Assembly: GCA_037178675.1 (NCBI GenBank) | Contig: JAYMGJ010000397.1 | Coordinates: 1-64,000 of the forward strand | Origin: Scleroderma bovista | Taxonomy: Eukaryota > Basidiomycota > Agaricomycetes > Boletales > Sclerodermataceae | Length of the DNA stretch: 64,000 nucleotides | Reading direction: 5' to 3' | Part shown: one piece after another, positions 24,020 through 35,019 of the stretch | Numbering within the stretch: position 1 is the first letter of the stretch | How the letters are laid out: each line of letters begins with the position of its first letter | Translations under genes and position numbers: made by a program | Notes under the pieces: model-generated | Seen by the model: only the letters and a program-made list of their open reading frames with translations | The model's database searches: none | Told to the model about the DNA's origin: nothing

Positions 24020-24567
24020 TGAGGGAGTGCATTACATATCGACCAGCAACACATGTGTTGGCCTTCACCAAGATCCTAATGTGACCAATGTTGTGGTCAA
24101 TGGTGTTAAAACAGTAGGTCCTAGTATCATCTTCCAACTGACCTTAAGATGAAGTGGTACCATGTTATCAGCCCTTCTACTTCCAGAAAATCGGCATGGG
24201 AATGTCCTGCGTCTACAAGATTACAATTGACAAAGCTGGCAAAGACTTCGTTCAGCATGACAAAGAATGGATCAATGTCGGTGGCAATCATCAGGAGTGG
24301 GTAATCACTCCTACTGAACATAAAGACACGTACACGTGAGTCACAAGTTGATAAATTTAATCAATTGTTTGACTGCTCCTGATGTGGCCTTCCCAGTGTA
24401 CAACCGAAAGATTCTAGCTCAGGTTGGACCGATCCAGTGACAGACTATGAACGCCAGGTAAAAACTGTTTATCATTGCGGGGTGCTGTCGCTTCATCCCC
24501 GATTTCAGCTCCAACTTCTTCCATTGGATCCCAATAATCCCCACCAGCAGTTCCATATCAGCGACAA
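24020..24567 (+). pseudogene. Hypothetical gene of duplicate block, copy 2, frame broken near 24480
   Basis: Plus-strand partner of the gene at 7516-8140. It shares CILSEGVHYISTSNTCVGLH, then YQPFYFQK, GKDFVQHDKEWINVGG, NHQEWVITP and HKDTYT. After a GTGAGT intron comes GWTDPVTDYERQVKTVYHCG. There the copy has two extra G residues (GCGGGGTGC against GCGGTGC), so the conserved C-terminal tail of copy 1 is lost and replaced by an unrelated frame. It may be a pseudogene, or it may encode an altered tail. The 5' exons are uncertain in both copies. Confidence 0.45.
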
Positions 24568-24723
24568 TTAATCCATACTACTAGGAGGAAATGAGGCGTT
24601 TGTGTCCGAAATGTACACTTATCTTTCGTGTCAAAGTCCTGTTGTCATTGCTATTTGTTTGAAAATCTAAAGCGTCCAGGGGTGGATAAATGACATGTGC
24701 GATAACATAAAATGAGCGTAGCA

Positions 24724-25140
24724 CCTAAGCAGCTAGTTTCTGAGCCAACTTGATCGGAGAAGGTGATGTAGAATTGATGTAGAACGCAAATCGAAGTCGG
24801 AGCCACACCCTTTTCTATTCGGTGTTTGCGACGTTGCGGCCGGTGTGGTCAAATTCCATTTGCACATCGTCACTATAGACTGGTCTTCAGTATTAGATTC
24901 AATCACCAACAGAGCAGACTTCTCCTCGATACATCCGGTCATAAAAGAGCAGTGAGGTCTGTCCAAGTGTGAGTAGCCGTCAATGACTCGGAGGTACGTT
25001 TGGATATCGATTTCGTCACAGTAATAGTACCGAACTATAACTTGTGCATGTACTTGTCACAATTAATAGATCATCCCGAGCCAGAATCGATCTTCCTCTA
25101 TTTCACCAGAATAATAGCGTCGTCGTAGATGGCAGGCACC
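24724..25140 (-). pseudogene. Hypothetical gene of duplicate block, minus strand, copy 2
   Basis: Minus-strand partner of the segment at 6961-7374. Shared peptides are DRPHCSFMT, DDVQMEFDHT, FAFYINSTSPS and KLAQKLAA-stop. In this copy DDVQMEFDHT and the C-terminal part lie in one frame but are separated by a TAG, and several other stops fall upstream, so it looks broken. Family unknown. Confidence 0.35.
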
Positions 25141-25667
25141 TTGTTAAGGAGCATGCGAAAATGTATATGCAGTGTTAGATGGCCTCTTCAAGGTGAGCCA
25201 TCACTCGGGCAGACTGGGGCGCGCTGAAACAGTGATCCAGTGCCAGTTCGAAGGGACATCAAGCAACTGAATTCAAGCCTGTAGCCCAGCGGAGGTAAAT
25301 TATTATTCAATCTATTGCGTTCGTAAGTTCCATTTCATTCTCCTCGACACTTGTCAGTATTGGCAGCAGGCATTCATTGCGGTTCTCACTCGAACATAAC
25401 AACTAACGTCAAAAAGCGTGCAACTCGTAACATATATTCTCATGCTAACCTGAGCACTTACATAATGTCACTACACTATAAATGTCCAAGGTAAACACTG
25501 TTCTGAAGTTATGTAAATTGAGTCATAGGTAGAAGGACAACTGGCTCAAGTTGACACGGCACAAAAACACTCTATTCCAATGTAAAGTTAGGTCTGAATG
25601 CCTAGTGATCTACATGATATGTCTTAGTGTCACAAATGGTAGCACTTTCACAAGCTACGAGAATCGC

Positions 25668-26974
25668 TCAGGGGCAAAATGTCACCGTATACACAGCGCC
25701 CTTGCTAGCAGGACACTGCCATAGCGCTGTGCCACTCGATTCGTCAAAAGCATAACAATATGAATTCGGACAGTTGGTTTCTGCAACAGAGGTCAGTTCT
25801 CTAACAACAGAGATGATCTCTGACGCACTGAAATAACTGTAATAGGCGACACCGGAGGAGGGACAAGTCGCAGCAGTATTGTGTTGCCCAGAGCAACAGT
25901 TGGGTGAGTTTGCTGTAAGGTTGGTAAATGGTCGGTTGACCTTTGGTGAGCCGGACATCAAAGCCAGTTTAGAAATTTTATACCCGGATTGCCATCGAGG
26001 TTGGCCACACAAGCGCTCTTGCAGCCAACAGGGAATCCTGTGGAATCAAATGGACCTTTGAGGGGCGCAGGGCCTTCCGAATGTGACCAAAATTAGTCGC
26101 AGTTAAATGTAGCAGACAATCATGACCAACAGTTAGGCCCAAGGTCCACAGGACAATCCGCGACGTGACAGCCAACGTTGTTAGTGATACTCATTGGCAA
26201 ATTGTACCCATCCACAAGAGATACTGGTAAAGTGGCACACATTTAAGACTGCTCGTTTGAACACACGGCAACAAAATACGGACCATCATAATAATCCTGG
26301 CCGCCACTCTGATTAAGGCTAAACTCGGCAAGCGTAGCCGGTGGAACACCCTGCTATTTTGTAAGCAAGATATCAATATAGTCATGTTTAGGAAGCCTTA
26401 CAGTACCATCGGTAGGGTTACATTGTAAACCACCATTGCACCCACCGTCTAGGCACGAGTTCGGGCCGGGGTTACTGCTGAAGTCACAGTTTCGGCGCCC
26501 CTTAAGAGAGTCTGGTCACAACCCTGGTAGGACGGAAAGGAAAGTCCGCACCCAGATTCTACCTGCTGTCCAATTGTCTGGGACCTGTAGCAGAATAGTT
26601 GATCAATGGGAAGAAATGGGCAAGTGAACATTGTCTATTTACCGAAAATGTCACTGACGTATAGGCATTAGCTTGCCACCTGTTTACATGGCATTTGGTG
26701 AGACACTGGTACAGACGAACAAGTAACGCTACATACCCTGTTGCATAGGATGGGCGGGTGCCAGTTCCTGTGAACATCTAACACATATCAGTGTAATGGA
26801 GAAGCAATCGAAGCAATTCTAAATACCGCAGGCCTACCAACTTGCCCATCAGCACCAAAGTGATGTCTATGTGACCGGGACTTACCACACCGTAAATGGG
26901 CAGTGGTTGTACACTGTGATAGTGCGCGCAAGCACAGTGGGTGCGAAGAAAGCCAATAACATTGAGGACAACAT
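25668..26974 (-). CDS. Thaumatin-like protein, copy B (secreted)
   Basis: A secreted thaumatin-like protein; family members often bind or cleave beta-glucan. The minus-strand start at 26974 gives a clean signal peptide (MLSSMLLAFFAPTVLA), then RTITVYNHCPFTVW before a GTAAGT donor. Further exons give PAVF, MFTGTGTRPSYATG, WQANAYTSVTFSV, PDNWTAGRIW, GRRNCDFSSNPGPNSCLDGG, CNGGLQC, GYNLPMSITNNVGC, ADCPVDLGPNC, LKGPFDSTGFPVGCKSAC, NLDGNP, NSPNCCSGQHNTAATCPSSG, and CPNSYCYAFDESSGTALWQC before TVTFCP-stop. The cysteine pattern is typical of the family and I saw no stop within exons. It is the inverted paralogue of the gene at 55850-57137. Carbohydrate activity is inferred from the family only. Confidence 0.88.
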
Positions 26975-28004
26975 TTCAGGCGTACTTGAGTTAGGATGGT
27001 ATGAACTTGAGCCTGTGGTCAGGTAACCTTTTTATATGCTGAGGGAAGACATGATCCTTGCTTGAATCAATCGCGATCCATCAGTGTTGGTTATCTCCCA
27101 TGTCGCACCGCTGTCAGCCACACGGAGCCAGGGGCGCCACATAACCCAGTCAGTGGAGTTGCCACATCAGTTATGCACTCAAAAATATGTGTAGCGCACG
27201 ACGTGGTGTTTTCAAAAACAAATCCCTATGGGCACTGGAATATTCTTTTTTTGTACCCTTAGTCACAATACATTTGGCCAACTGAGGCAAGCCACAGATT
27301 AGCGCCCTGGATAGCCAAATTCAACCTGTTGGCATTTTCTTCAGTCTACACTGAAGCAAGCACCGGTATACACGAGTTCTGAGGCAAACTCACCCCATAT
27401 GCTTCCAGGGAACGGTACAAAGGATAACTACAAGAACCGTGGACACCAGTGAGAAAGTTTCGCCGGTATGCGTGAGTTGAACATTGCTACCGGCGCTACT
27501 GCGGCCGTTTAGCACGGAACATTACTTACAGAGTCCCTGCCAATCGGGTTTATTATCGGATGAAACTTGACGGGAATCTAGAAATCGTGTCACTTAGAAT
27601 ACCTACAGTGTCTGATATTGCAATGTGGAACCCGAGTTTGGAAGTGAAACTTCGATGGCGGACGAACGAATTAAGGCAGGTCAGTTGCGTTGATCTGGCC
27701 GATCATTTGGCTCATTGAATGAAGACCGACGCGCCAGCTAAATCCAAACCTTCCATCACACACGCGTGTGGTTGAATCGACAGCCGCAAAACACAAGCCT
27801 TGAGGCTTCTTGCAGGCGAGTTCTTCCGTCTATAAGGTATACACTGTTACAATACAGTGCCTTGATGTGTGTAAACATTAAGATGAAAGGTGGATGCCTC
27901 GGGGCTGACGATGGTGGAACAGTATCATGGATGAACAGTATGACACTGTGGATATAAGCTTGTCAGCGAATCGCAAACGGTGCGAGGAGCAGTTGAATCA
28001 GAGA

Positions 28005-28470
28005 TTCAGCGGGCTTTCACTCTATTTATGGACCTATTGTGCGAGATAACGCCGTCTACCATCTGGCAGCCTTGAATTAAACGATAAGACCAAGTTGATG
28101 GTACAATTGCATGTGGATGCAATCGACCTCGACAGAGTAGCACTGCTAACTTATGAGGCTGAGGTCCCGGTGCCACCGCAGGTCGCAGGGCCCCACAGCC
28201 CATATTTCTGAACGGACGGCTATCTTGCACGATGAAGGAATTTTGTTGGTGACAGGACAACGGCTCACAATCGAAGGATTCCCAAAAAGGTGACCTACGT
28301 GTAAGAAGGAACAACGAACATCTTTGGTTCTACACTGATATGAAATGTTCGTTCATTCGATTATTGCTGGCAGTATCGGAGCAGATAAATTGTCAGAGAC
28401 TGTACAGCAAAAAGCTGAGCTACAAATGATCAGATACCTACAATTTATCACGTAGATTCGATGCATCGTT
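28005..28470 (-). repeat. Duplicate of the sequence after the UGGT stop codon
   Basis: On the minus strand this stretch matches 54315-54770. That region covers the last codons and 3' flank of UGGT, for example CTGCTCCGATACTGCCAGC and TTAGCAGTGCTACTCTGTCG. It bridges the UGGT pseudogene and thaumatin copy B, as expected if one continuous segment was duplicated. Confidence 0.8.
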
Positions 28471-29900
28471 TGTATCCGATGTCCAGCCCCAAGCATTCTG
28501 CAGAAAATGGAACAGAAACAGTGGTCAAAGCATAGCCTACTTCTTGAACAGCATAACCTACATCGCTGACAGGTAAATATCTCCTGTTGACAAAGACATG
28601 TCCCTTGCTAACTTCATCTCGAGCGGCTACTCCTAAGGGCTTACAGCACTGCTATGCCTGAGACAAGAGACTATCCCCATGGCCATCGGCATATCATCGC
28701 CAGTTACCAAGACAAAGTCATCAGGTGCACTTAGGATGTCGAATAACTCGTGTATTATGCTCCACGAGAGTGTTGTGAGCCCATGTTGACCATGTGTAGC
28801 TAATATCGAGATAGGAACCCTTCGGTAAGCTGCACAGAAAAGGTATCTGGACTCAACATACCCCCTGAATCAACCCGATCTTACCAAACTTGCGGACATA
28901 AGACAATATTTTTGCCATTCAGGCCTGATGGACATGAATAACTTAATGATCAGCCAGTAGCATTCGACGTACTTTCACCTGGGGTCTCAGGGACAAAACT
29001 CCAGCGAACAGGATCGCATGGTGAAATTGTCATGCAGATGAGAAATAACGGGAAGCGAACGCAATTGCGATAGGTCAAGGATGAACACGACATTGATCAA
29101 GTTGTGCTGCAGGTGAAGCATTGGAGAAAAGAGCACCATAAAATGGAGGGGCTATGAGGTACAGGGACAATGAGTAAGAGGTCGTACGAACAAGCGGAAC
29201 TGGGATTATACCCCCATGAGTGACGGACGAAAGCCCACGTCTCTCTCCAGATCATTTAACTACAAAATAACGCCCGCAATTTTCCTTCTATCACTTACAT
29301 CGACAAGCCCTTTCAGGAATCGGCAAACTGTGGAGGAAGGGCGAAGCTTTGTTGTCTTTCAGCAGTCTCCCCATCCTGCAGCTTTTCTGAACTAACCACC
29401 ACTCCTCTCTTGGAAGGGGTTCTGACGGGTATCCTGTGACCTGTGAACGAGCGTGCCGGATCAAACCCAGTCCCGTTCGCGCCAGAGGGTACGCAAGATC
29501 CTGCAGCAAGTCAGACAGCAATCAAGCATACTGCGTACGCCCTAAGAACGTACCCAAATACCTCCCCAGAGACGCCTTGGTACTGGTGCAGGAGCCTGCC
29601 ATTCACCCACCCATGTTCGTGCCGGCGGTGGCCTCGGCCCCAGTTCTCGTAAATCTCGTCTCTCAACTTGTCCGACACGTGCACCTTGCGTGCCAAAAAG
29701 CTGGCAAGGAGGTTGACAGCGTCTGGAAAAGCGTACCAACTGGCATGGGTCGCTTGTGGTAGCTAGTATCCCAGCATGGATGTTCGTAGATCCCATGGAG
29801 GTTCACTTGAAAAGGATGAGAGGAATGATGCCAAGGTCTGCAAGCAAGGGATAATTAGACAAACATTACGAACCCATAATTTTTTCAGCGGAAGGAGCTC
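28438..29900 (-). pseudogene. Internally deleted UGGT pseudogene
   Basis: The minus strand from 29900 to about 28505 follows the UGGT gene from about 49015 to 50518, introns included. Damage is plain: an extra G near the segment matching ENWARA (parent 49315) shifts the frame. A TGG-to-TAG change occurs in the segment matching VLWLNN. After the match to parent 50518 the copy jumps to the parent's last codons near 54300, so about 3.75 kb with the folding-sensor end and the whole glucosyltransferase domain is missing. The parent's terminal HDEL codons (CAT GAT GAA CTG TAG) appear here as CGT GAT AAA TTG TAG. It cannot encode a working enzyme. Retained introns show it arose from DNA, not from mRNA. 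Confidence 0.9.
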
Positions 29901-29901
29901 C

Positions 29902-29976
29902 CTAGACTATCTAGTCTCCCAAAGCTAGACTCTAAGCTAGATAGACGTTCCACTAAAATTAGATAGACTATCGGAA
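29902..29976. repeat. CTAG-rich palindromic patch at the duplication breakpoint
   Basis: About 75 nt crowded with CTAG, AGACTATCTAGTCT and two TAGACTATC motifs in both orientations. Homology to the UGGT locus stops right at its left side, and 120 nt to the right KGD2 begins. It may be the footprint of a mobile element or a recombination-prone hairpin. Confidence 0.6.
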
Positions 29977-30095
29977 TTTTCCGCGTTGCAGAATTCACTA
30001 CTAGCTACTGGACCCAGGCAGGTTTGTCCTCTTCGTATCATTTTCTGACCATACAGCCAGACTTGACTGCCCCGCACAGCGCCATTCTAGCAGTT

Positions 30096-31823
30096 ATGCT
30101 ATCAAAACGTGTTATCGCTATTGCACGCCAGCGCGTTTTTGTTGCAAGCAGACAGTCCCATAATCCTGCCTTGCTCTCCAAAGTATGGTGCGTCCAATCC
30201 TCTTACAGCTCTTGTTCCGCGCACACAAGCTCTTTATCTCAGGAACATCGCCGGACCGCAACTCGCTCGCTGCCAATTTCACAGCTCTCACCTTATCCAA
30301 GGTGAGCGCTATGACGTATCCTGCATACGACTCGCCTTTGACTGTTGTTCTTCAAGCTGAGATTGTTAAGGTGCCCCAGATGGCTGAGTCGATATCTGAA
30401 GGTACCCTCAAATCTTGGTCAAAGCAGGTCGGCGACTCCGTCGAGGCTGACGAGGAAGTTGCCACCATTGAGACGGATAAGGTAAACATTTGTGTCCCTT
30501 GTATGTGCCTCTACTGACCTTCCTTGGATCAGATCGATGTGACTGTTAATGCTCCCGTGTCTGGTACTATCGTTGAGCTTCTGGCGAATGAGGAGGACAC
30601 CGTCATTGTTGGCCAGGACCTGTTCAAGATCGAGAGTGGTGCCGGTATGCTGTTTCATCAAGTTCGATCAACACGTCCGCTCAATATACTCACTCACACT
30701 TGTTCCAGCCAAGGGCGCTCGACCGAAAGAGCAACCTCCTTCAGCGAAAGCAGATGCGCAAATTGAGAAGAGCGCTCCTTCACCCTCCGTCGCAATTGAC
30801 AAACAGAGTGGAAGTATCCCCTCCGACGTCCACAAAGAGGCCAAGAGGGATATAACAAAGGAAGACAAGGAGGATAAATCCGCTGCACCTCTCAAGGCGC
30901 CATCTGATGGCCGTAACGAGACCCGAGTGAGCTTCTTCCTCCTGTTCTCGCTTTATGCACAAACGTCGACCATGCCCTGACCCTAGGTGAAAATGAGCCG
31001 TATGCGCCTGCGCATCGCTGAACGTCTCAAGGAATCTCAGAATGCTGCGGCATCCCTAACGACATTCAACGAGGTTGACATGTCATCACTGATGGAGATG
31101 CGCAAGAAGTACAAGGACGAAGTCCTCAAGGAGCATGATGTCAAACTGGGTTTCATGAGCGCATTTGCACGTGCCTGCACATTGGTTTTACAAGAGCTGC
31201 CTGTGGTGAATGCTTCCATTGACGGTGATGATATTGTCTACCATGATTACGTTGACCTTAGCGTTGCTGTCGCAACGCCCAAGGGCTTGGTTACACCTGT
31301 CGTGAGGAATGCAGAAAGTATGGGCTTCCTCCAGATTGAAAAGGAGATCGCTTCCCTTGGAAAAAAGGTAATATCTCGTTTAAACTGATTATGGGCTGTA
31401 GCCTCGAACGACTTTTTAGGCAAGGGATGGCAAACTCACACTCGAAGATATGGCGGGGGGCACATTCACTATGTGAGACCTCATTGACTTCTTTCTTTGG
31501 AATCGCTAACTCGCTCTAACCAGTTCAAACGGTGGAGTGTTCGGGTCGCTGTTCGGAACACCAATCATCAACTTGCCGCAGTCTGCCGTTCTGGGCATGC
31601 ACACTATCAAGGAGAAGCCTGTTGTTGTCAACGGACAAATCGTCATTCGACCTATCATGGTCATCGCTCTCACCTACGACCACCGTCTACTTGACGGTCG
31701 GGATGCCGTGACTTTCCTTGGTCAGTAGTCATTCCTCCATTTGAAGGTGAACTAACGTCCTTTGTAGTGAAAATCAAGGAATATATCGAAGACCCCCGGA
31801 AGATGCTCCTCGCTTCCTTCTGA
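30096..31823 (+). CDS. KGD2: Dihydrolipoamide succinyltransferase, E2 of 2-oxoglutarate dehydrogenase
   Basis: Mitochondrial TCA-cycle enzyme that moves the succinyl group from lipoyl-lysine to CoA. The N-terminus ([20 protein letters not shown]) is a basic presequence. An intron with an uncertain border follows, then [11 protein letters not shown], a likely processing region. The lipoyl domain reads [19 protein letters not shown] and carries the modified Lys in ETDK, split from [18 protein letters not shown] by an intron. A charged linker (30740-30930) replaces the E3-binding domain, which eukaryotic E2o proteins lack. The catalytic domain starts [20 protein letters not shown] and has [20 protein letters not shown] and the active-site HxxxDG in [13 protein letters not shown]. 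It ends [14 protein letters not shown]. All expected parts are present; only the first intron is unsure. Confidence 0.93.
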
Positions 31824-32074
31824 TCATGGACAACATATGGTGCTTACTGTTAAATAGCCACTCACTCAATTAATTGGCTTCGGATGCAGAGCTTACAATA
31901 ATGTTTACAAGCATTGCTGTTTCTCTATGTGTGATATCATAGGTCTTGTCAACGAAATGCCCTGTTTAGAAGACTGGCACTGAGAGTGAAAAGTCGTTGA
32001 CTAATGAATCGATGAACCAAGCGGATGTGCACATATGATGTCATGTCGTATCCTTCGATCCCTACCATACAACA

Positions 32075-33598
32075 ATGTTTACGCTGCCAGAGACAACGCG
32101 TGCCCTAGTCTTGAGGAAATCACTCATCGAAAAAAAAAAAACCGACATACCATGATGCAGTGGTCGAAGTGCAGGCCATACCAACGTTGAAAGAGGGTGA
32201 GATCCTGGTGAAGATGGCTGCCGTTGGTTTCAACCGCAGGGATGTCAGTAAGGATCGGGGTCGTCAGTTTCTTTGGTCCGCAAACTCAGTCCATTGCAGC
32301 TCTGGATCCGGCTGGGACAGTATCCGGGCATATCGTTTGGGGCAACGCTTGGTGCGGACGGGGCAGGCAAGTAATTCCAATCAGCAAAGTGCTCCCAACG
32401 GCGCTGAGATTTTAGAGTAGGTATAGTAATTGCTTCTGCAGATAAGGAAGACCCGTTACTGAATAAACGGGTATTCCTGGCACCTATGAGGGGCTGGGAG
32501 AGCAGCCGAGATGCACCAGAGTTGATGTACGCATATTTCGCTGGATTTTGTGTTCCAAATGATCCTAGCGTCACATTTGTACACTCAACAGGTCTGCCTT
32601 CGGGATTCTTGGCGGAACGACTTGCACCCCCGGTACCTTCGCTGACTACGTCGTCGTGGAACGTGATCAAGTCCTTCAGTCGCCCGATCACCTTGATGAT
32701 GTACACATGGCGGCCTGGCCATTGGGCGGTCTAACAGCTTGGAGGTAGGGTAGCTATCCTATCCCTTCATCCAGACTTCTGTCCACTTGAATTGGAATTT
32801 GACATATCTCCTGGAAGGGCTGCCGTCGTCCATGCCCAAGTGACCAAGGGCCAGAGCATACTGATCACCGGAACAGGTGGTGGCGTCGCCCTCCTTGCTC
32901 TCCAGATCTGCGTAGCCAAGGGGGCCAACGTGTATGTGACGAGCAGCAGTGAGGATAAGATCCAAAAGGCGATGAAACTGGGAGCAAAAGGGGGTGTCAT
33001 TTATACGACCAGTGCGTGTCACAACAGGGGTTTTTCCAGCCTATTATCACCTTCCTGATTGTGGCAGGCGATTGGTCCAGGCAACTCGCTAAATTGATCG
33101 AGAAAGACAGTTACAGCAGTCCCCCTTTACAACTCGATGCGGTCATCGACTCTGCGGGTGGAAATATCATGGTACAGGTAAACAAGCTCCTCAAACCTGG
33201 TGGCAGAGTGGTTGTCTATGGAATGTAAGTATGTGTGCCCAGTCGTATGCCGAGGCCTTTCACCCCTCTCCCATTATGCGTCCAGGACCACAAATTCCCA
33301 AATTACATTCACCATGCGGGAAGTACTGAAGCACCACCGCCTTATTGGTACGTCTCGATTGAAAAGGGGCGGAAGAATAGCACAAATAATCAGAGACATA
33401 GGATCTACAATGGGTTCGCGCCAGGATCTCATAGATGCGACCAAGTTCATTGCAGAACATCGGATCGTGCCGGTCGTATCTCATGTATTGGAGGGCCTAG
33501 CCTCTTCTGAGGAAGGGTTCGAACTCTTGAAAGGCGGAGAGCAGTTTGGCAGGATCGTGATTCGAATGGAGTGTCTGCAGGCCAAAGCGAGCTTGTAA
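32075..33598 (+). CDS. Zinc-binding-type MDR oxidoreductase (quinone reductase-like) with a poly-A frameshift
   Basis: NAD(P)H-dependent medium-chain reductase of the quinone-oxidoreductase type. The ATG at 32075 gives MFTLPETTRALVLRKSLIE. A run of 12 A (32130-32141) then shifts the frame by one against the conserved continuation TYHDAVVEVQAIPTLKEGEI, LVKMAAVGFNRRD. Later exons give LWIRLGQYPGISFGATLGAD, IVIASADKEDPLLNKRVFLA, VVVERDQVLQSPDHLDDVHM and AAWPLGGLTAW. The Rossmann segment reads ILITGTGGGVALLALQICVA, then DAVIDSAGGN and KPGGRVVVYGM. The C-terminal part has STMGSRQDLIDATKFIAEHR. One intron (32367-32420) uses a GC donor. The A-run indel is either a real break, a polymorphism or a sequence error; the rest looks conserved. 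It ends 160 nt from the RAM2 stop. Confidence 0.82.
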
Positions 33599-33758
33599 TT
33601 TCATATCGCCCGTTAGTTTCATGTGCCGGCGAGAGTTGTATGCCCCTGTGACTACCCTTGGCCCACGGTGGTTGTCACGGTATTCGCGCAAACTTGTGCT
33701 TTGATTGAAATGATACACAGTCAAGCAGAACAATTTTTTCTTGCTAGATATACACCAT

Positions 33759-35019
33759 TTATCGTGCCTTGGACTGGGCTTCTCTAATTCTGTATTCCCA
33801 ATATCTGGGGGGATGACGTTAGTTTCCGACAGAAAGAGAAGAAAACACAACATACTTCTTTCTGAACGTGTCGTGAATGTTTGCAAGGGAACTCCAGAGC
33901 TAGAATACTGCTCAGCCATACTACCTTGTATGAGAACGTGAATCTCACATCGATAGCGATCCTGACATTGTCACCTCCCAGGCTTTCATGTATGTCGGCC
34001 AAGAACTCGATAGCTGGCGTGCACGGTAATTGTGCGTCCGGAGAAGGGAGTGGATCCTCGAGATCAACAATGACCTCTGAGTTATCTGGCAGAGTTGGCT
34101 CTGCTTCGAAGCAGTACGGTTCCACGAACGCCTTGAGGGTCGAATACGGTGTCTTGGAGTTGTCGAGGACACCTCGAAGGTAGTTCCATGTAGATGGATT
34201 GTTAGGAGCGACAGACATCTTCATTTTCACATACCTGCTCGCTGTCAGCCCAGTACCACCGAAAGAAACAGAATGGACCCACACTAGTTCCCTGCGCACG
34301 ACCTCATTCCTATCTTCCTCCCCCTTTCTGACGCCCGACTGGAACACCACAAAGAATCGATGGTGCCATGCTGAGTTATTCCGCACGTCCATATCGAGCA
34401 TGCCATCTACGAAATCGAGCTCGTTCACCCAGAGTGCCTCGTTGTTGAAGTGAGCGAGCAGCCACTGGCGGTATGACCACGTGTGGTAGTTCTTCGCATC
34501 GACTTGCAGACAGCCCGCGATAAACTCGAGTTCCGGCACTGGCGCACGCGTCAGCTGTACGAGCAGCCGGCGATGGTGCCAGACCTGGTACGTCTTAAGA
34601 TACTTGACGGCAAGCTCGTCCATTAGACGGAGCTCCTCATCCAACGGAGCATCGAGTTCTATCAGGGTCTTGTAGCGGTATTGCCTAGGCGTTCGCTGCT
34701 CAGCTATGGCCATAGTAGGTTCGATTATGAAGATACCCACCATGCAGAGTAGTGCGCAGGATTCTTGCGGATAATGTTTTCAGTCAATTCGAGCACCCGC
34801 ACGCTTTTCTCCCTGGATTTGACGATCGCCCTGAAGTAGTCAGTTGCATCCTTGTCTTTGCGACGCGGTTTAGATATGGCTGTACTGTTGAGGATGTGCT
34901 CACGAACATTCCGGGGTGTAGAAGATCGGTGCGAGAGGCTTCACGCTCTCGTATTGTTCAAGGGGAACGACATCCTGCCACTCTGGTCGCTCAGCAAAGA
35001 GTGGTTCATCCTCCGTCAT
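33759..35019 (-). CDS. RAM2: Protein farnesyltransferase/geranylgeranyltransferase-I alpha subunit
   Basis: Alpha subunit shared by two CaaX prenyltransferases in the cytosol. The minus-strand ATG at 35017-35019 starts MTEDEPLFAERPEWQDVVPL. After an intron comes RVLELTENIIRKNPAHYSAW, then QYRYKTL. The helical PPTA repeats are clear: VWHHRRLLV, TWSYRQWLLAHF, AWHHRFFVV and NPSTWNYLRGVL. The last exons give LANIHDTFRKK, split by an intron from YWEYRIREAQSKAR-stop at 33759. All junctions tested are in phase. Length is about that of yeast Ram2. Downstream it converges with the MDR gene; upstream YRA1 follows on the same strand. Confidence 0.93.

Larger units (their letters stand above)
23515..25150 (+). 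repeat. Segmental duplicate, copy 2 (inverted partner at 6.98-8.65 kb)
   Basis: The block matches 6980-8650 in inverted orientation, with both embedded genes in the same relative layout. It differs by indels and stops. Examples are a GGGG for GG in the exon near 24480 that shifts frame, and a TAG within the DDVQMEFDHT reading frame near 24820. It ends about 0.5 kb from the thaumatin-like gene of a second duplication. Confidence 0.85.
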
